Of a stretch of 64,000 nt of DNA, positions 42,411 through 53,672 are shown in pieces. The DNA comes from Caenorhabditis remanei. Taxonomy: Eukaryota; Nematoda; Chromadorea; Rhabditida; Rhabditidae. Made by a program: the position numbers and the translations under genes. The stretch covers positions 1,178,001 through 1,242,000 of the forward strand of contig NC_071332.1 of NCBI RefSeq assembly GCF_010183535.1. Reading direction: 5' to 3'. The notes below the pieces were generated by a model that was not told the DNA's origin, did no database searches, and saw only the letters and a list, made by a program, of their open reading frames with translations. Each line of letters starts with the position of its first letter. The first letter of the stretch is position 1.

Positions 42411-42697
42411 TTCCATAAATGATTTCTTTCTCATCTGATTTTTCTTGTCTTCTTTCATAATGAAAGGTCCCCTTGCTCAGTAGTCATCTAGTGCATTTGT
42501 ATGTTTTGTGATGATTTATTTTTGTTTTGTTTGTTTGTTTTTTTCCTTTTTTACGTATGAAAGAGTCGATTATCCCAGAAGTATTCCCATTGAAACGACG
42601 GTTTTTACCTTTGAATACTCGATTTTTGGTCTTTAATTTCATCATCGCTTTTTGATTATCGATTCATAGAAAACCCGCCGCGTGAATTTCCAGAAAA
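42411..42697 (+). promoter_or_regulatory. Intercistronic gap between STARD7 and GNAT-JmjC genes
   Basis: The gap is 287 bp with a T-rich run at about 42521-42550 and the acceptor GAATTTCCAG four bases before the next ATG. Spacing and strand fit either an SL2-type operon or an independent promoter. No clear AATAAA is seen. Confidence 0.4.
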
Positions 42698-45600
42698 ATG
42701 GAAATCAAACGGCTAACAATCGAGGAATGTCGTGAAGGAGTGTTCGATATCCGACGAAAAGTGTTCATTGAAGAACAAAACTGTCCGGAACACATGGAAT
42801 GGGAAGAAGAGGAAGAGAGAGATTCGGTGTATTTTGTAGCGTTCAGTGGTAAATAATTTTTTAATGCAAAAATGAATAAAACGATTTTAATGTTTTCCAG
42901 GAGACCGCGCTGTCGGATGTCTTCGTCTCCGGCCCGTTGAACAAGATTTGCTGAAAATGGAACGAGTTGCTGTGTTAAAAGAGTTTCGTAGAAGAAGAAT
43001 CGCCACCGATCTCGTTCGCGAAGCGATGATTTACGTCCAAACCGAGACACCGAGCTCATCAATTTACGCCTACGCCCAGGTGACCGCTCTTCAGGCGTAT
43101 GTGTCCTTAGGGTAATCAAAAAAACCCAATTTTAATTTCAAAATATACAATTTTAGGTTCACAGTCCTCTCGAAAGTTTGGATCGAAGACGAAACTTTTA
43201 TCCCGCATCAGACAATCTTCTGGGGAACGCCCGTGTCGATTGCAGTGTTTTTGAAGCATCAGTGAGTGAAAAAATCAGATTTTAAGCGATTTTTGTTAAC
43301 GAAAACAGCGTTTTTAGCTTTGTTTTAACTCAAATGGCCGAATATTCGGAAAAAAATAATTTTTCCGCCACGTCACTCCCCCGTAAATCCTGCAAAGTAC
43401 GGTTGTCGTGGCGAGATATCCCTCGTAAATAACTACATGCGCCTTTAAAAATTCCACGTATTTTTGCTTTTTAAAAAGCTTTTTCTAATCGGAAAATTGG
43501 TTTTTTAAAGAGATTTTTTTTCTTTTCAGAGCTGAAAAATCCGACGTTGTCTACGAAGAATACGACGCACGTCATCCATCAATTCTGCCGAAGATCGAGG
43601 CGTACAAGCAGAGACTTGAGGTCGACCAATTTTAATTTTTAATTTATACTTTTTTAAATGATTTTGAGATTCTTGCTAGGCTGTGATTCTCTGTCTAATA
43701 AACATTCCGAGTTTATTTTCCATTTTTTTCATTTCAGAATCTCGAGACATGGAACATTTGCAGTCTACATATCCACTTGGAAGATCGAGTCGTCTCAAAA
43801 ATCATTCGCAATAATTTCATCAATTTTTGCGCGAATTCTCAACAATTTCTCGATGGAAATCATGATTTATCATCGGATATTGTGAAACAATCGATAAATC
43901 TTCTGAAAATAGCGGATGCAAAGTTAAATACAGGACATTTCAATGAAGTAGATGAGAATTGGCGGAAATTGTACGTTCTCGTCAGTTTTGTACAGAGTTT
44001 TTTGTTGTTTAGAGGGAAACGAGCGGATTTTGAGGTTTGTTTGAGGGGGGAACACGAAAATCGACAAAAAATCACTTTTTTCGCTTCAGAACGCCATAAA
44101 AATCGCAGATAAAGGCTTATGCATGGGACGGATCGATGAGGAAATCGTGCCGATTCGCCAGCTGGCTTGGCTGATTCATGAGCAGTTACCAGGGGTTTCT
44201 GCCCCGATTCATCCGAGTTTTTCGTCTTTTTCCGCTGAAAAAACTCGAAATTTTCTATCGCCGCTCCCGAATTCCGTTCCCATATCAGAATGTGACGATA
44301 GTGATGACGATTGTCTGGAACGTGTAATTTCAGCGATTAGCCAGGGAACTCCTCTGCTAATTCGGCAACACTGTATGCATATGCCGGCGGTTCGCAAGTG
44401 GAATATTGAGTTTTTGCTGAAAGAGCTGCATTCGAGAACGTTTCCAGTGGAAATTGGAACGAAATATTCGGATGAAGACTGGTCGCAAAAGTTGATGACA
44501 TTCGGGGAGTTTGTTGAGAATTCGGAGGTTATTATTGAATAAAATTATTGGTTTTTGCTTAAAATTTGGTATTTTTTGACAAAAAACTCATTTTTTCGCT
44601 GAAAGTTGTGTTATATTAGTTCAGCATGTGGATTACAACTGCGCTCCACCGCAAAAGAGAGAGTGTTGGCGAGAGAGACACAGATTTTCACAGAGTTTGA
44701 ACCATTTCCGCTATTTTTCATAATAATTTACCGAAAAAATTATGGTAAATAGCGAAACTAGGTCAAAAACAACACAAAAACTGTGAAAATCTAGAGCCAA
44801 TCTCTCGTTTGCGGTAGAGCGCAGTTGTAATACAAATGCTCGGCTAGTATAACATGTTATTTTTCTGATTTTTCTGAAAATTCCGTTAAAGTTCAGAAAA
44901 AAAGCATTTTCGATAGAACAAATACCAATTTTCATTGAAATGAATACCGATGTTCTGTGAAAATTGAATAAAATTATAAAATTATTAATTTTTGCTTGAC
45001 AATATTTGCATGATACGCTTCTTACAACCGCGCTCTACCGAAATCGAAGAAAATAGTGCGCGAAATTGAGAGACTCAGAGAAAAAGAGACATTTTTCGAG
45101 GGCATTTCGGTAGAGCGCAGTTGTAAGAACTGTGCCGATGTAATAGGTTTTTTCGCAATTTTTTGACAGCAAAACGCATTTTTTCGCTCAAAATTGTGAT
45201 TTTGGGGAAAAAAATTCAAAAATATTAGAAAAAAGGCATTTTTGATGAAAATTATCACATTTTTATGTAAGTTGGTGCCGATTTTAAAGGAAAATTGAAT
45301 AAAATTAATGGTTTTTGCTAAAAATTGGTATTTTTGCAACTTTTTTAAAGTTATTTTTTGACAAAAAAACGCATTTTTTTCGCTCAAAACTGTGTTTTTT
45401 GTGCAAAAAGTTTGCCATTTTTTGAGATTTATCTTTTTTCCTTTTTTTCGGCGAAAATCCCGTAAAAAAATTAGAAAAAGGCGTTTTTTTTTTCAAATTT
45501 TTGCTCAAAAAATACAATTTTGAGCAAAAAACACTAGATTTTCAGCAAAAAATGGGTTTTGTTTTCACAAAATTTTTTTAAAAAACCAATTTTTTTCGAA

Positions 45601-46147
45601 ATTTTCGAAAAAATCACATTTTCATGTAAATTAGTACCGATTTTCAGTGAAAAAATCTTCAAAAATCACTATTTTTTTCAAAAAAAAACATTTCCAGAGC
45701 CAACGTCTCTACCTCGCCCAACACCGCCTATTCGACCAAGTTCCCCATCTGAAGCGTGACGTCATCATCCCAGACGAATGCTTCGGAGAATCCACGAATC
45801 CAGATGACGTGGATATGAATATGTGGATTGGACCGTCGAATACAGTATCCCCACTTCACACGGATCCTCGGAACAACATGTTTGTACAGGTTAACGGGAC
45901 GAAACTGTTTCGAATGGTGTCTCCAGAAGACACGTCATCTGTCTATCCGTTCGATGGAATTCTGGGGAATACAAGTCAGGTCGACGTGGAGAATCCAGAC
46001 GCCACGGAGTTTCCAGAATTCTCCAGAATCCGTCGGATGTTTGACGGTGTCGTCAACGCCGGCGACGCTCTATTCATCCCACAGAAATGGTGGCATTACG
46101 TTCGCTCCACCACTCCCTCGATATCTATTTCGTTTTGGTTTGATTAA
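42698..46147 (+). CDS. jmjd-5: GNAT acetyltransferase domain fused to JMJD5-type JmjC oxygenase
   Basis: Exons are 42698-42848, 42901-43111, 43157-43261, 43530-43620, 43738-44034, 44090-44527 and 45698-46147. All phases agree, giving 580 residues. Residues 1-185 form a GNAT-like domain (RRKVFIEEQNCPEHMEWEEE, then VGCLRLRP and MERVAVLKEFRRRRIATDLV; the usual Gly in the acetyl-CoA loop is Arg). Residues from 187 match JMJD5: FPVEIGTKYSDEDWSQKLMTF (about 403-423), LYLAQHRLFDQVPHLKRDV and MWIGPSNTVSPLHTDP. Fe(II) ligands are His485, Asp487 and His564, and the probable 2-oxoglutarate Lys is 500. JMJD5 enzymes act as 2-oxoglutarate-dependent arginyl hydroxylases or proteases in the nucleus. Fusion is inferred: the exon at 43738 has no in-frame ATG, its upstream frame is closed, and exon 4 joins it in phase 0. 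If unspliced, the GNAT part would stop at 43635. Donors at 43621 (GAG/GTCGAC) and 44528 (GAG/GTTATT) are weak. Confidence 0.85.
44630..44832. repeat. Family C hairpin (jmjd-5 intron 6)
   Basis: ATTACAACTGCGCTCCACCGC and the inverse GCGGTAGAGCGCAGTTGTAAT, with TAGT..AGCATGTG / CAAATGCTCGGCTAGTATAAC partial extension outside the arms. Confidence 0.8.
45010..45140. repeat. Family B hairpin, copy 5 (jmjd-5 intron 6)
   Basis: CTTCTTACAACCGCGCTCTACCGAAAT and the inverse ATTTCGGTAGAGCGCAGTTGTAAGAA around GAGAGACTCAGAGAAAAAGAG. The rest of this 1170-nt intron (44528-45697) is AT-rich. Confidence 0.8.
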
Positions 46148-47771
46148 CGTGTTCTTTTTTGTGTATTTTTTGTTGTATGAAACAGTGAAATCAATTGTTT
46201 TCAGTCAAGAGCTATTTCAGACGAATTTCCAGTCAAAATTTCTGCATTTTCAGAGCATTTTCAGTGAAATTTGGTTGATTTTTGGGTATTTTCAGCCGAT
46301 TTTAGTCATGTTTTGAGCAATTTCAGTCACAATCTTGCTAATGTTAGGAATAGCTGAAATTTGGTTAATTTTTGGATATTTTCAGCCAAAATTCGTTATT
46401 TTTAGAGTTTTTTTCGAGCATTTTCAGCATTATTTTTTAATTTTTAATGTTGACTATTTTTCGTCAAAGTTTTTCAGCATTTTCAGTTAATTTTCAGTTA
46501 TTATTTAGCAGAGCAATTTCGTTACAACTGCGCTCCACCGCAAACGACAGAGAGTATCGGTGAGAGAGACGCAGATTTTCACAATTTTTAGCCTATTTTC
46601 GCATATTTTCAAAATTTTTTTTGAAAATTTTTATGAAAAATAGTGAAAATAGGCCAAAAACTGAAAATCTCTGCGTCTCTCTCACCGATACTCTCTCGTT
46701 TGCGGTGGAGCGCGGTTGTAAGAGAATTGTACTGCGTATTAATAAAAATTTACGATTTTTTTTGGCAAATTTTGGAAAAATGACATGGATTTCATCGGAA
46801 TCTTCTGATGAAAAAAGATGAAAGGGGCCTCCCCCATTGTTTTGTGTTCGCGTGTTCATATTTCACTTCTCTTCCCCGCCGGCAGCTTATTTATTAGGAG
46901 GGACTCATTGTTTTGTGCTTGAGTTGTTTATTTGTGACCCCGAGAGATCCTATACTATAGGTTTGGAGCGTTTTTTGAGGTTTCAGGAGCGGAAAAATTC
47001 CGAAATTTAGATAAATTTCAAAAAAAATTGACTTTGAGCTTGAGCAAGTGCGCTCCACTGCTAATAACGTTCTATTTTGGTAAAGAATTGTTTTCAAGCA
47101 ACCAAAATCTAGGAAATTTGAGAAAAATAGCAAAAAATGACTTAAAATTTGAAAAAAAAAACCGATTTTTCGGTAGAGCGCATTTTCTTAGAAATTTTTG
47201 AGCTACCGCGCCCCATCACGAACGAGAGAGTGCGAGAGACGCAGAGTTTTTCTTGCGATTTTCATAATAATTTAGAAAAAAAAACTATGGGAATTAGTGA
47301 AAATCTCTGCGTCTCTTTCGCTCTCTCTCTCTCTCTCACTCTCTCGTGTGTGCGGTGGAGCGCTATTGCTATACACACATCGAAACATTATTAAGGTACC
47401 TGTGTGCAAGTGCGCTCCATTAATAACTTTTTATCTAATTGTAAGAATTGAAATTTATCAGTAGAGCGCGTTTTCATTTATCCGATTAAAAAAAAATTAC
47501 GTAAAAAATTGTTTTCAATTTTTCTAATAAGGGGATCTCTGACTAACTAATGTTTTTCTCTTCGAATGAACATCTTTTTTTTTTTATTCGTTTAATGTCA
47601 AACACTAATCGCATCTCCCCCCTTTTAATGTGTTGTCAGAAAATATTAGGGAAAAAGAAAAAAAAGAGAAATAATAATAATTTAGTCGTTCGTTCTTGTC
47701 AAAAGTGTAGAAAAGATTATGCTAATCTTTTTTCTTTGCTCTCGAACGCATTTATTTTGGTGGCCGAGTTT
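46148..47771. repeat. jmjd-5 3' side with two family C hairpins
   Basis: Hairpins at about 46521-46722 (GTTACAACTGCGCTCCACCGC..GCGGTGGAGCGCGGTTGTAA) and, more diverged, 47205-47375 (ACCGCGCCCCATCACGAACGAGAGAGTGCGAGAGACGCAGAG and its inverse). Isolated half-motifs AGTGCGCTCCA (47048, 47407) and GGTAGAGCGC (47169) are present. No exon is supported. Confidence 0.7.
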
Positions 47772-48110
47772 TTGCGAAACCTCGGCCACCATTTGCGAAA
47801 CATCGGCCACCATTTGCGAAACCTCGGCCACCATTTGCGAAGCCTCGGCCACCATTTGCGAAACATCGGCTACCATTTCCTAAACCTCGGCCACCATTTA
47901 TGAAACCTCGGCCACCATTTCCTAAACCTCGGCCACCATTTCCTAAACCTCGGCCACCATTTCCTAAACCTCGGCCACCATTTCCTAAACCTCGGCCACC
48001 ATTTCCTAAACCTCGGCCACCATTTCCTAAACCTCGGCCACCATTTATGAAACCTCGGCCACCATTTCCTAAACCTCGGCCACCATTTCCTAAACCTCGG
48101 CCACCACCAT
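47772..48110. repeat. 21-bp minisatellite, 16 units
   Basis: The consensus is TTCCTAAACCTCGGCCACCAT. Units 1-5 have TTGCGA in place of TTCCTA, units 7 and 14 have TTATGA, and the last unit has an extra ACC. Because 21 is a multiple of three, several frames stay open through it: PRPPFPK on the + strand, and WWPRFRK, GGRGLGN and (in part) MVAEVSQ on the minus strand. The variant positions (7 and 14) suggest a later duplication of a seven-unit block. An ATG-led + frame at 47900-48214 ends in a non-repeat tail RHNFRHNIII..PFHS. Confidence 0.9.
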
Positions 48111-48399
48111 TCCGTCATAATTTCCGTCATAATATTATTATTCCCAGTTTTTCATCCTCATTTGAGAAGCGCCACCCCAATTATTTTCAGTTTCCGTTCC
48201 CTTTTCATTCATGATACTCGGTGGACTACTAACTAATATTATGACATAAACAAAAATTTGTGCGGTTTTTGGTCTTTTCGATTTTAAGATAGGTTTTTCA
48301 CGAAATAAACATCATGTCTAATACCGTAACCCATGAAAATAAAGGAAGTTTGAAACCCCGTCACAGCTCTTGATTCAAGTTCAACTTCTACAAATTTAT

Positions 48400-49520
48400 A
48401 ATGGTTGTGTAGATCAAACCTAGCTCTACATTTTTGTAGTTGAAAATTTTTTGATAGCAATTCACGCTTTTGAGATGTGCGCCTTTGAAGTACGGTACCA
48501 GGAACCGAGAGAAGGGGAGAGAGCGCTGAGAAGCCAGACTGTCTGACTTCTCTGCGCTCTCTCTTTTGTTCCACTTGTTTCAGTTTTTGATAATTCATAA
48601 AACAAGCCTAGCTCTATATTTTTGTAGTTGACAACTTTTTGATAGCTCCGCCCACTTTTGAGGTATACGCCTTTAAAGTCACCTGACGCCGGAAGAGCGT
48701 TCGCAGGTTCTTGACTTTGAAGACGCATATCTCAAAAGCATGAAGACCTATCAAAAAGTTGTCAACTACAAAAATGTAGCCCTGGTTTTGATCTACTAGA
48801 TGAAATAAAGTAAAAAAAGAAAAACAAAATCAAATTATACAAAAATTGATCCCAAGCGGAATCGAACCCTGGTATCCATTCTCATAGTGGTGAACCTTGA
48901 CCAACAACCACTAGGTCAAACTTGGTTTTTGTAAAAAAAAAAGGTTTCCGTTATGGAAAATTAAGGTTTGAATGGTTTTTAACGTCAGGAATAGAATTTT
49001 CCAGTCATTTTGATGTAAAAATCACATTTTGGCGTTAATAATGACAATTTTCCTCAATTTTGGCGAATTTCCAACTTTAAACGCTCATATCTCAAAAGTG
49101 GGCGGAGCTAGAAAAAAGTTGTCAACTACAAAAATAAAGATCGAGACATTTTCTACAAAACTGTATAAAAATTGTGTTTGTGGGACAACTTTAGTGACCG
49201 TAACACTGTCTCAAAGTTGACTTCGTTTTTGACCAAATCGTATATTCGGCGGAAACTGTCATATCTCAAAAACGTGAAGTGCTATCAAACAGTTGTCAAC
49301 TACAAAAATGAAGATCTAGGGCTGTTCTCTAACATATCAAAAAATAAAACAAGTGGAACAAAAGAGAGGGCGCAGAGAAGCCAGACAGTCTGGCTTCTCT
49401 GCTTCCTCTTTCCTTTCTTTGGGTGACAGGTACCCTACTACAAAGGCTTATATCTCAAAAACGTGAAGTTCTATCAAAAAGTTGTCAATTACTAAAATGA
49501 AGATCTAGGGCTGTTCTATA
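48400..49520. repeat. Family A repeat cluster
   Basis: Cores are at about 48505-48565 (GAGAGAGCGCTGAGAAGCC / CTTCTCTGCGCTCTC) and 49365-49410 (AGGGCGCAGAGAAGCC / TGGCTTCTCTGC). Arms TGTAGTTGACAACTTTTTGATAGCT and CTATCAAAAAGTTGTCAACTAC lie at 48430, 48615, 48750, 49095, 49285 and 49470. Confidence 0.75.
48851..48925 (-). pseudogene. tRNA-like sequence (degenerate)
   Basis: On the minus strand CCAAG...CTTGG can form an acceptor stem, and GACCTAGTGGTTGTTGGTC a D-arm with a 4-bp stem. GGGTTCGATTCC is a T-loop match. The T-stem and anticodon stem pair poorly, so I read it as a tRNA-derived relic and not a working gene. Anticodon not assignable. Confidence 0.4.
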
Positions 49521-50339
49521 ACATAACAAAAAACCGGGAAGTTTGGAGCAATTTTGGCTCCGAGACAGGCTCTCAAAAACATCTCAAAAACGCGCCAACG
49601 TCACGCCAGACAGGAAACTTTCAAAGAACAGAACACATCTAGAGACCACTTTTTCGTCTCATTCAAAATGTTTGTCTGTCCAATTTTTCCCCCTTTTATT
49701 GTCCACACACCTTGACGTGGTGAATGAACAATAATTTATTTGGTTGAACTGAGTCAATTCATTTTTCTTTTTTTTTTCTAAAAACGAGATTCTTATTCGT
49801 GTGAATATTTCTTGTCGATCTCCCATTATTATTTTCTCCCCTTTCGGGGACTAATTATAGACCTGAATTCTGTTTTTCTTCCGTTTTCATGGCTCTCATA
49901 GCTCGGCTCTCACCTCCTTTCCGTCTTTGACATTAAACATGCAGTGCAATTTCAGTTGGTTCTATGGAAATATCAGAGACGAGTTTTTAGAAGAGTTCCA
50001 ATTCTAGAGTGGAGACTTGCAAGTGTTTTTTACAACGTAATATTACGTAAATTGTCGTCGTCGCGTTTTCGAAAATTGGGTTAGAACGGGGAGGGATTGG
50101 CTGCTTGACCGGTAGTTCTTATTTTTCCTCCTTTGAACATTTGTTTTTTTCATAGTTTTGGTTTTAAGTTTAAAGTTTATCAAAAATTGAAGTTAGTTAG
50201 TCATTAGTTCTTATTAGCTTTTACCCTTTTAGATGATATCAAACCTTGTGACATTTCCTTGAAAAATCGGCCAACTTGGAAAGTATGTTGCGACCTCGTT
50301 AGTCAGGCTAGGATCTTGAATTTATATTTGTTGTATAGA

Positions 50340-51420
50340 AAATGTCTAGGGCTACATTTTTGTAGTTGAAAACTTTTTGATAGCTCTTCACGTTTTTGAG
50401 ATACGCGCCTTCAAAGGCAGGTACCTCGAGGCAGAGAGAGAGAGAAAGGGGAGGAGGAGGGCGCAGAGAAGCTAGAGTGTCTGACTTCTCTGCGCGCTCC
50501 CTCTCTCTCTCTTTTTGTATGGTATTTTATAGTTTTCGGTTTGAAATTTATCAAAATTGAAAGTATTGTTCAAAAAAAGCCAATTTTTAAAAATTTACCA
50601 TCAACCATTTTTTTTTAATACTAGACTAACTTTGAAATTTTGTACCTTGCTCTTGGATAGCCCAATTTTTATAGATTTTGGCTATATTATAGAACAAACC
50701 TAGATCTCCATTTTTGTAGTTGACAACATTTTGATGGCTCTTTACGCTTTTGAGATATTAGCCTTTAAAGATAGGTACCTCAAAAAAAACGTATAAATCA
50801 AAAACTAAGCCAACTTTGAGACAGTCTTACGGTCTCTGGATTTACCACACAATTCCAATTTTTATATAGTTGTGTAGAAAATTTCTCGATCTTCACTTTC
50901 GTAGTTAACAACTTTTTGATAGCTTTTCTAGTATTTGAGATATGACCCTTTAAAGACGGGTACCTCAAGGCAGAGGGAGGAGGACGGCGCAGAGAAGCGA
51001 GAGTGTCTGACTTCTCTGCGCTCTTCTCTCTTGCTCTCTCTTTATCTCTTATGTGCGGCTTTGCTTATAACTGTGTCCCTAAGACGTAAAAAACTACCTG
51101 TGTCCCTAAGACGTAAAAACGTTAAAACTGTCTCAAAAACTATGGATCTCTGACCCGACTAGATGTAGTTTTTAGTGAAAACCTAGCGTTTTTCGACCAT
51201 CTGCCACGTCGTCATTTAAAACCCTAACTTGCCAGATTTTTGATATGTTATAGAACAAACCAAGGGCTTTATTTTTGTAGTTGACAACTTTTTGATAGCT
51301 CTTCACGCTTTCGAGATACGCGCCATTGAAGTACGGTACCTCGAGGCAAGGAGAGAGAGGGGAGGGGAGAGACGCAGAGAAGCTAGAGTGTCTCACTTCT
51401 CTACTCCCTCTCTCCCTCTC
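50340..51420. repeat. Family A repeat cluster
   Basis: Cores are at about 50460-50505, 50985-51030 and 51365-51405 (GCGCAGAGAAGCTAGAGTGTCTGACTTCTCTGCGC type), each preceded by TTTTTGATAGCTCTTCACG..TTTTGAGATACGCGCC. A duplicated ACTGTGTCCCTAAGACGTAAAAA lies at 51069-51120. No exon in this 1.1 kb. Confidence 0.75.
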
Positions 51421-52540
51421 TTCCCCCAGACTTTCCAGGAGCCAATTTTAAGTTTTAATTTTAAGAAATTCGTCATTTTCTAATTTTTTCCCCCATTTGC
51501 CTCTCAATTCTCACAAAACCTTTCCTTCTAAATCAAAAACAGAGAAATTCCCGGCATTTCCTAAATACTATCATTAGAGCGCACTTTACTTGTTTAATTG
51601 CTCATTTTGAACTTAGATTTTTAGAATTTGAAAATAGGAGAAAAGAAGGCGGAGAGAGAATAAGACATGGAATGTTCTTCCGGATTTGAAGATTTAAACC
51701 CCCCGAAGTCCTCTAGTCGCATCTTGAATAATTCATTGTAAACTGATATCATTTGGATTCTATTCTATTCCGGAAGTTTGGAACATTTCGATACATTTCG
51801 AAAAACCCCGAAAACGAATTCCCAAAAAAAAATCGCGACCAGCGACAAAACTCGAACCAGTAACCCTCATGGTGTCAACCATCACCGCTAACCACTCGGC
51901 CACGTGAACACATTTAGAAGACACGTCGCAATGCGTATACATGCCGGCGACGATGGCGCGCCAGACTATTAATTAATTTCAATAACTAATGATTATTAGT
52001 ATTCCAAAATAGTTTTGTGACGTTGGTTTTGGCTGCAATCTTTGGAATGTTAATACTCTACGCCCATCCCATCCCAGTCAGTCTTCTTCTATTAGATATT
52101 TCGCATATAAACGACGTACCCATCTCCCCTCCACTACCTCAATTTGCACATCGTTCTCCTCGGTTTTTCTCTCTCCTTTTTTTTCGAATATGAATGTGTT
52201 TTTTTGTGGGGTCAAAACGAAACGAAAGCACTGACTTCTTTTATTTCTCTTCTTTTTATTTGGCGCGCGAGCGGAGATGGGGGATGGAATTCGAAATCAT
52301 TTGTTTTTTTGTTGAATTCTCCTTTCGGTTTTTTTGAAGAATAGAAGAAGAATAACCAGAGAGAAGACTTTATATTCTCTTTGACCAATTTACTGGTATA
52401 TATTCTGTAAAAGTTTGGGTTGAATCGGTTCAATTCAAGTTGAGTTGGATTTCCAATGTTCTTTGAAAACCACCGACTTCAACCTACCGCCACTGTGTCC
52501 GATGTTGTCCAATCTTTTGAAATTTTAGCTCACTCTGTAG
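51421..52540. other. Intergenic, no gene recognised
   Basis: AT-rich sequence apart from the tRNA-like relic at 51836-51908. ATCGTTCTCCTCGG..GTTTTTTTGTGGGG near 52150 is unremarkable. No splice-supported open frame. Confidence 0.4.
51836..51908 (-). pseudogene. tRNA-like sequence (degenerate, Ser/Leu-like D-arm)
   Basis: On the minus strand, GTGGCCGAGTGGTTAGCGG resembles the D-arm region of class II tRNAs. ATGGTTGACACCAT can form an anticodon-arm hairpin, and GGTTCGAGTTTTG a T-loop with poor stem pairing. It is probably a relic. Confidence 0.35.
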
Positions 52541-53300
52541 ATCACACCTAGATCTCTATTTTTGTAGTTGACAACTTTTTGGTAGCTCTTTACGGGTTTG
52601 AGATATGACTGTTTCAGCAAGGCTTGCTTTCAGCGGGGGCGCTGAAAAGACAGACACTTTCCACAGTTTATATCTCTCCAAGGAGCAACCGTATCAAAAA
52701 GTTGTCAACTACAAAAATTATCTACGTAAGTTTTTACACATTTTTGTTGTTGACAACTTTTTGATATCTTATTGAGTTTTAGAGATACAGGCTCACGAAA
52801 CGGATGATCTGATGACCTGAGAGTTATGCCACTTTCAGGCCTTGTATCTCAAAAACTGAGATAGCAATCAAAAAATTATTAATATTAAACATGTAGCTTG
52901 TTCCACAACATACCTAAAACCGTAGATATCAAAAATCAAGAGAGAGCGCAGAGAAGTCAGACACTCTCGCTTCTCTACGTCTCTCCCCTCCACTTTCTCT
53001 CCTTGCCTCGAGGTACCGTACTTCAATGGCGCATATCTCAAAAGCGTGAATAGCTATCAAAAAACTGTCAATTACAAAAATGAAGATCGAGACATTTTCT
53101 ACACAATTGTATAAAAATTATAATTGTGAGACAACTCCGGATGCCGTAACACTGTCTTAAAGTTGGCTTAGTTTTTGACCAATCGCCCATTCGGAAACCG
53201 TCATATCTCAAAACCGTAAAAAGCCATCAAAAAGTTGTCAACTACAAAAATGAAGCCCTTTTTGTGGTCTACACAACTATTACACATTTAAATTGTCTGA
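52540..53300. repeat. Family A repeat cluster
   Basis: TTTTTGTAGTTGACAACTTTTTGGTAGCT (52558), the hairpin AAGTTGTCAACTACAAAAATTATCTACG / TTTTTGTTGTTGACAACTTTTTGATATC (52698-52770), and a core at 52935-52990 (AGAGAGCGCAGAGAAGTCAG / CGCTTCTCTACGTCTCTC). Its outer arms run to about 53270. Confidence 0.75.
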
Positions 53301-53672
53301 GCATTCAGTGATTTAGTAATATAACCTCAAAGTTGAGTAGTATTCTAAAGTTTTTCAACTCCCTTGATCTAAAAGTCCCCTGTATATATTTTCCTGTGTT
53401 TAGACAACGTGCTAGACATCCTCTCCTCATATATGCCCAAATGAATTCGTCACTCGCCAGACATCTCCTATTATTCCATTATAGTATCCCCTAGTTACCA
53501 TGTCTAATGAGCCTCTCGGCTATTAGAAGGATTTTTCTAAATTTTATTCCAGATTCGAAATCTACGTACTCGAAAGTACCGGGGGCCAAGTTCTGGAGTC
53601 GTTTGATGGTTGCAAAGGTTTCTGATTAAAATATTCTAAGTTTAAGGTCAGGGCGGTCCGTACAAACAGGGT

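Noticed and set aside
42698..43635. Stand-alone GNAT gene ending at 43635
   Set aside because: Kept as an alternative only: the following JmjC exon has no start codon of its own, while the in-phase join gives a full-length protein.
47772..48110. CRISPR-like array
   Set aside because: Units are contiguous 21-mers with no unique spacers, and the genome is eukaryotic.
47870..48130. Trp/Arg-rich minus-strand protein (WWPRFRK repeats)
   Set aside because: A by-product of the 21-bp tandem repeat; other frames of the same repeat are just as open, and no flanking exon supports it.
48851..48925. Functional tRNA gene
   Set aside because: T-stem and anticodon stem do not pair properly; reported as a degenerate tRNA-like sequence.
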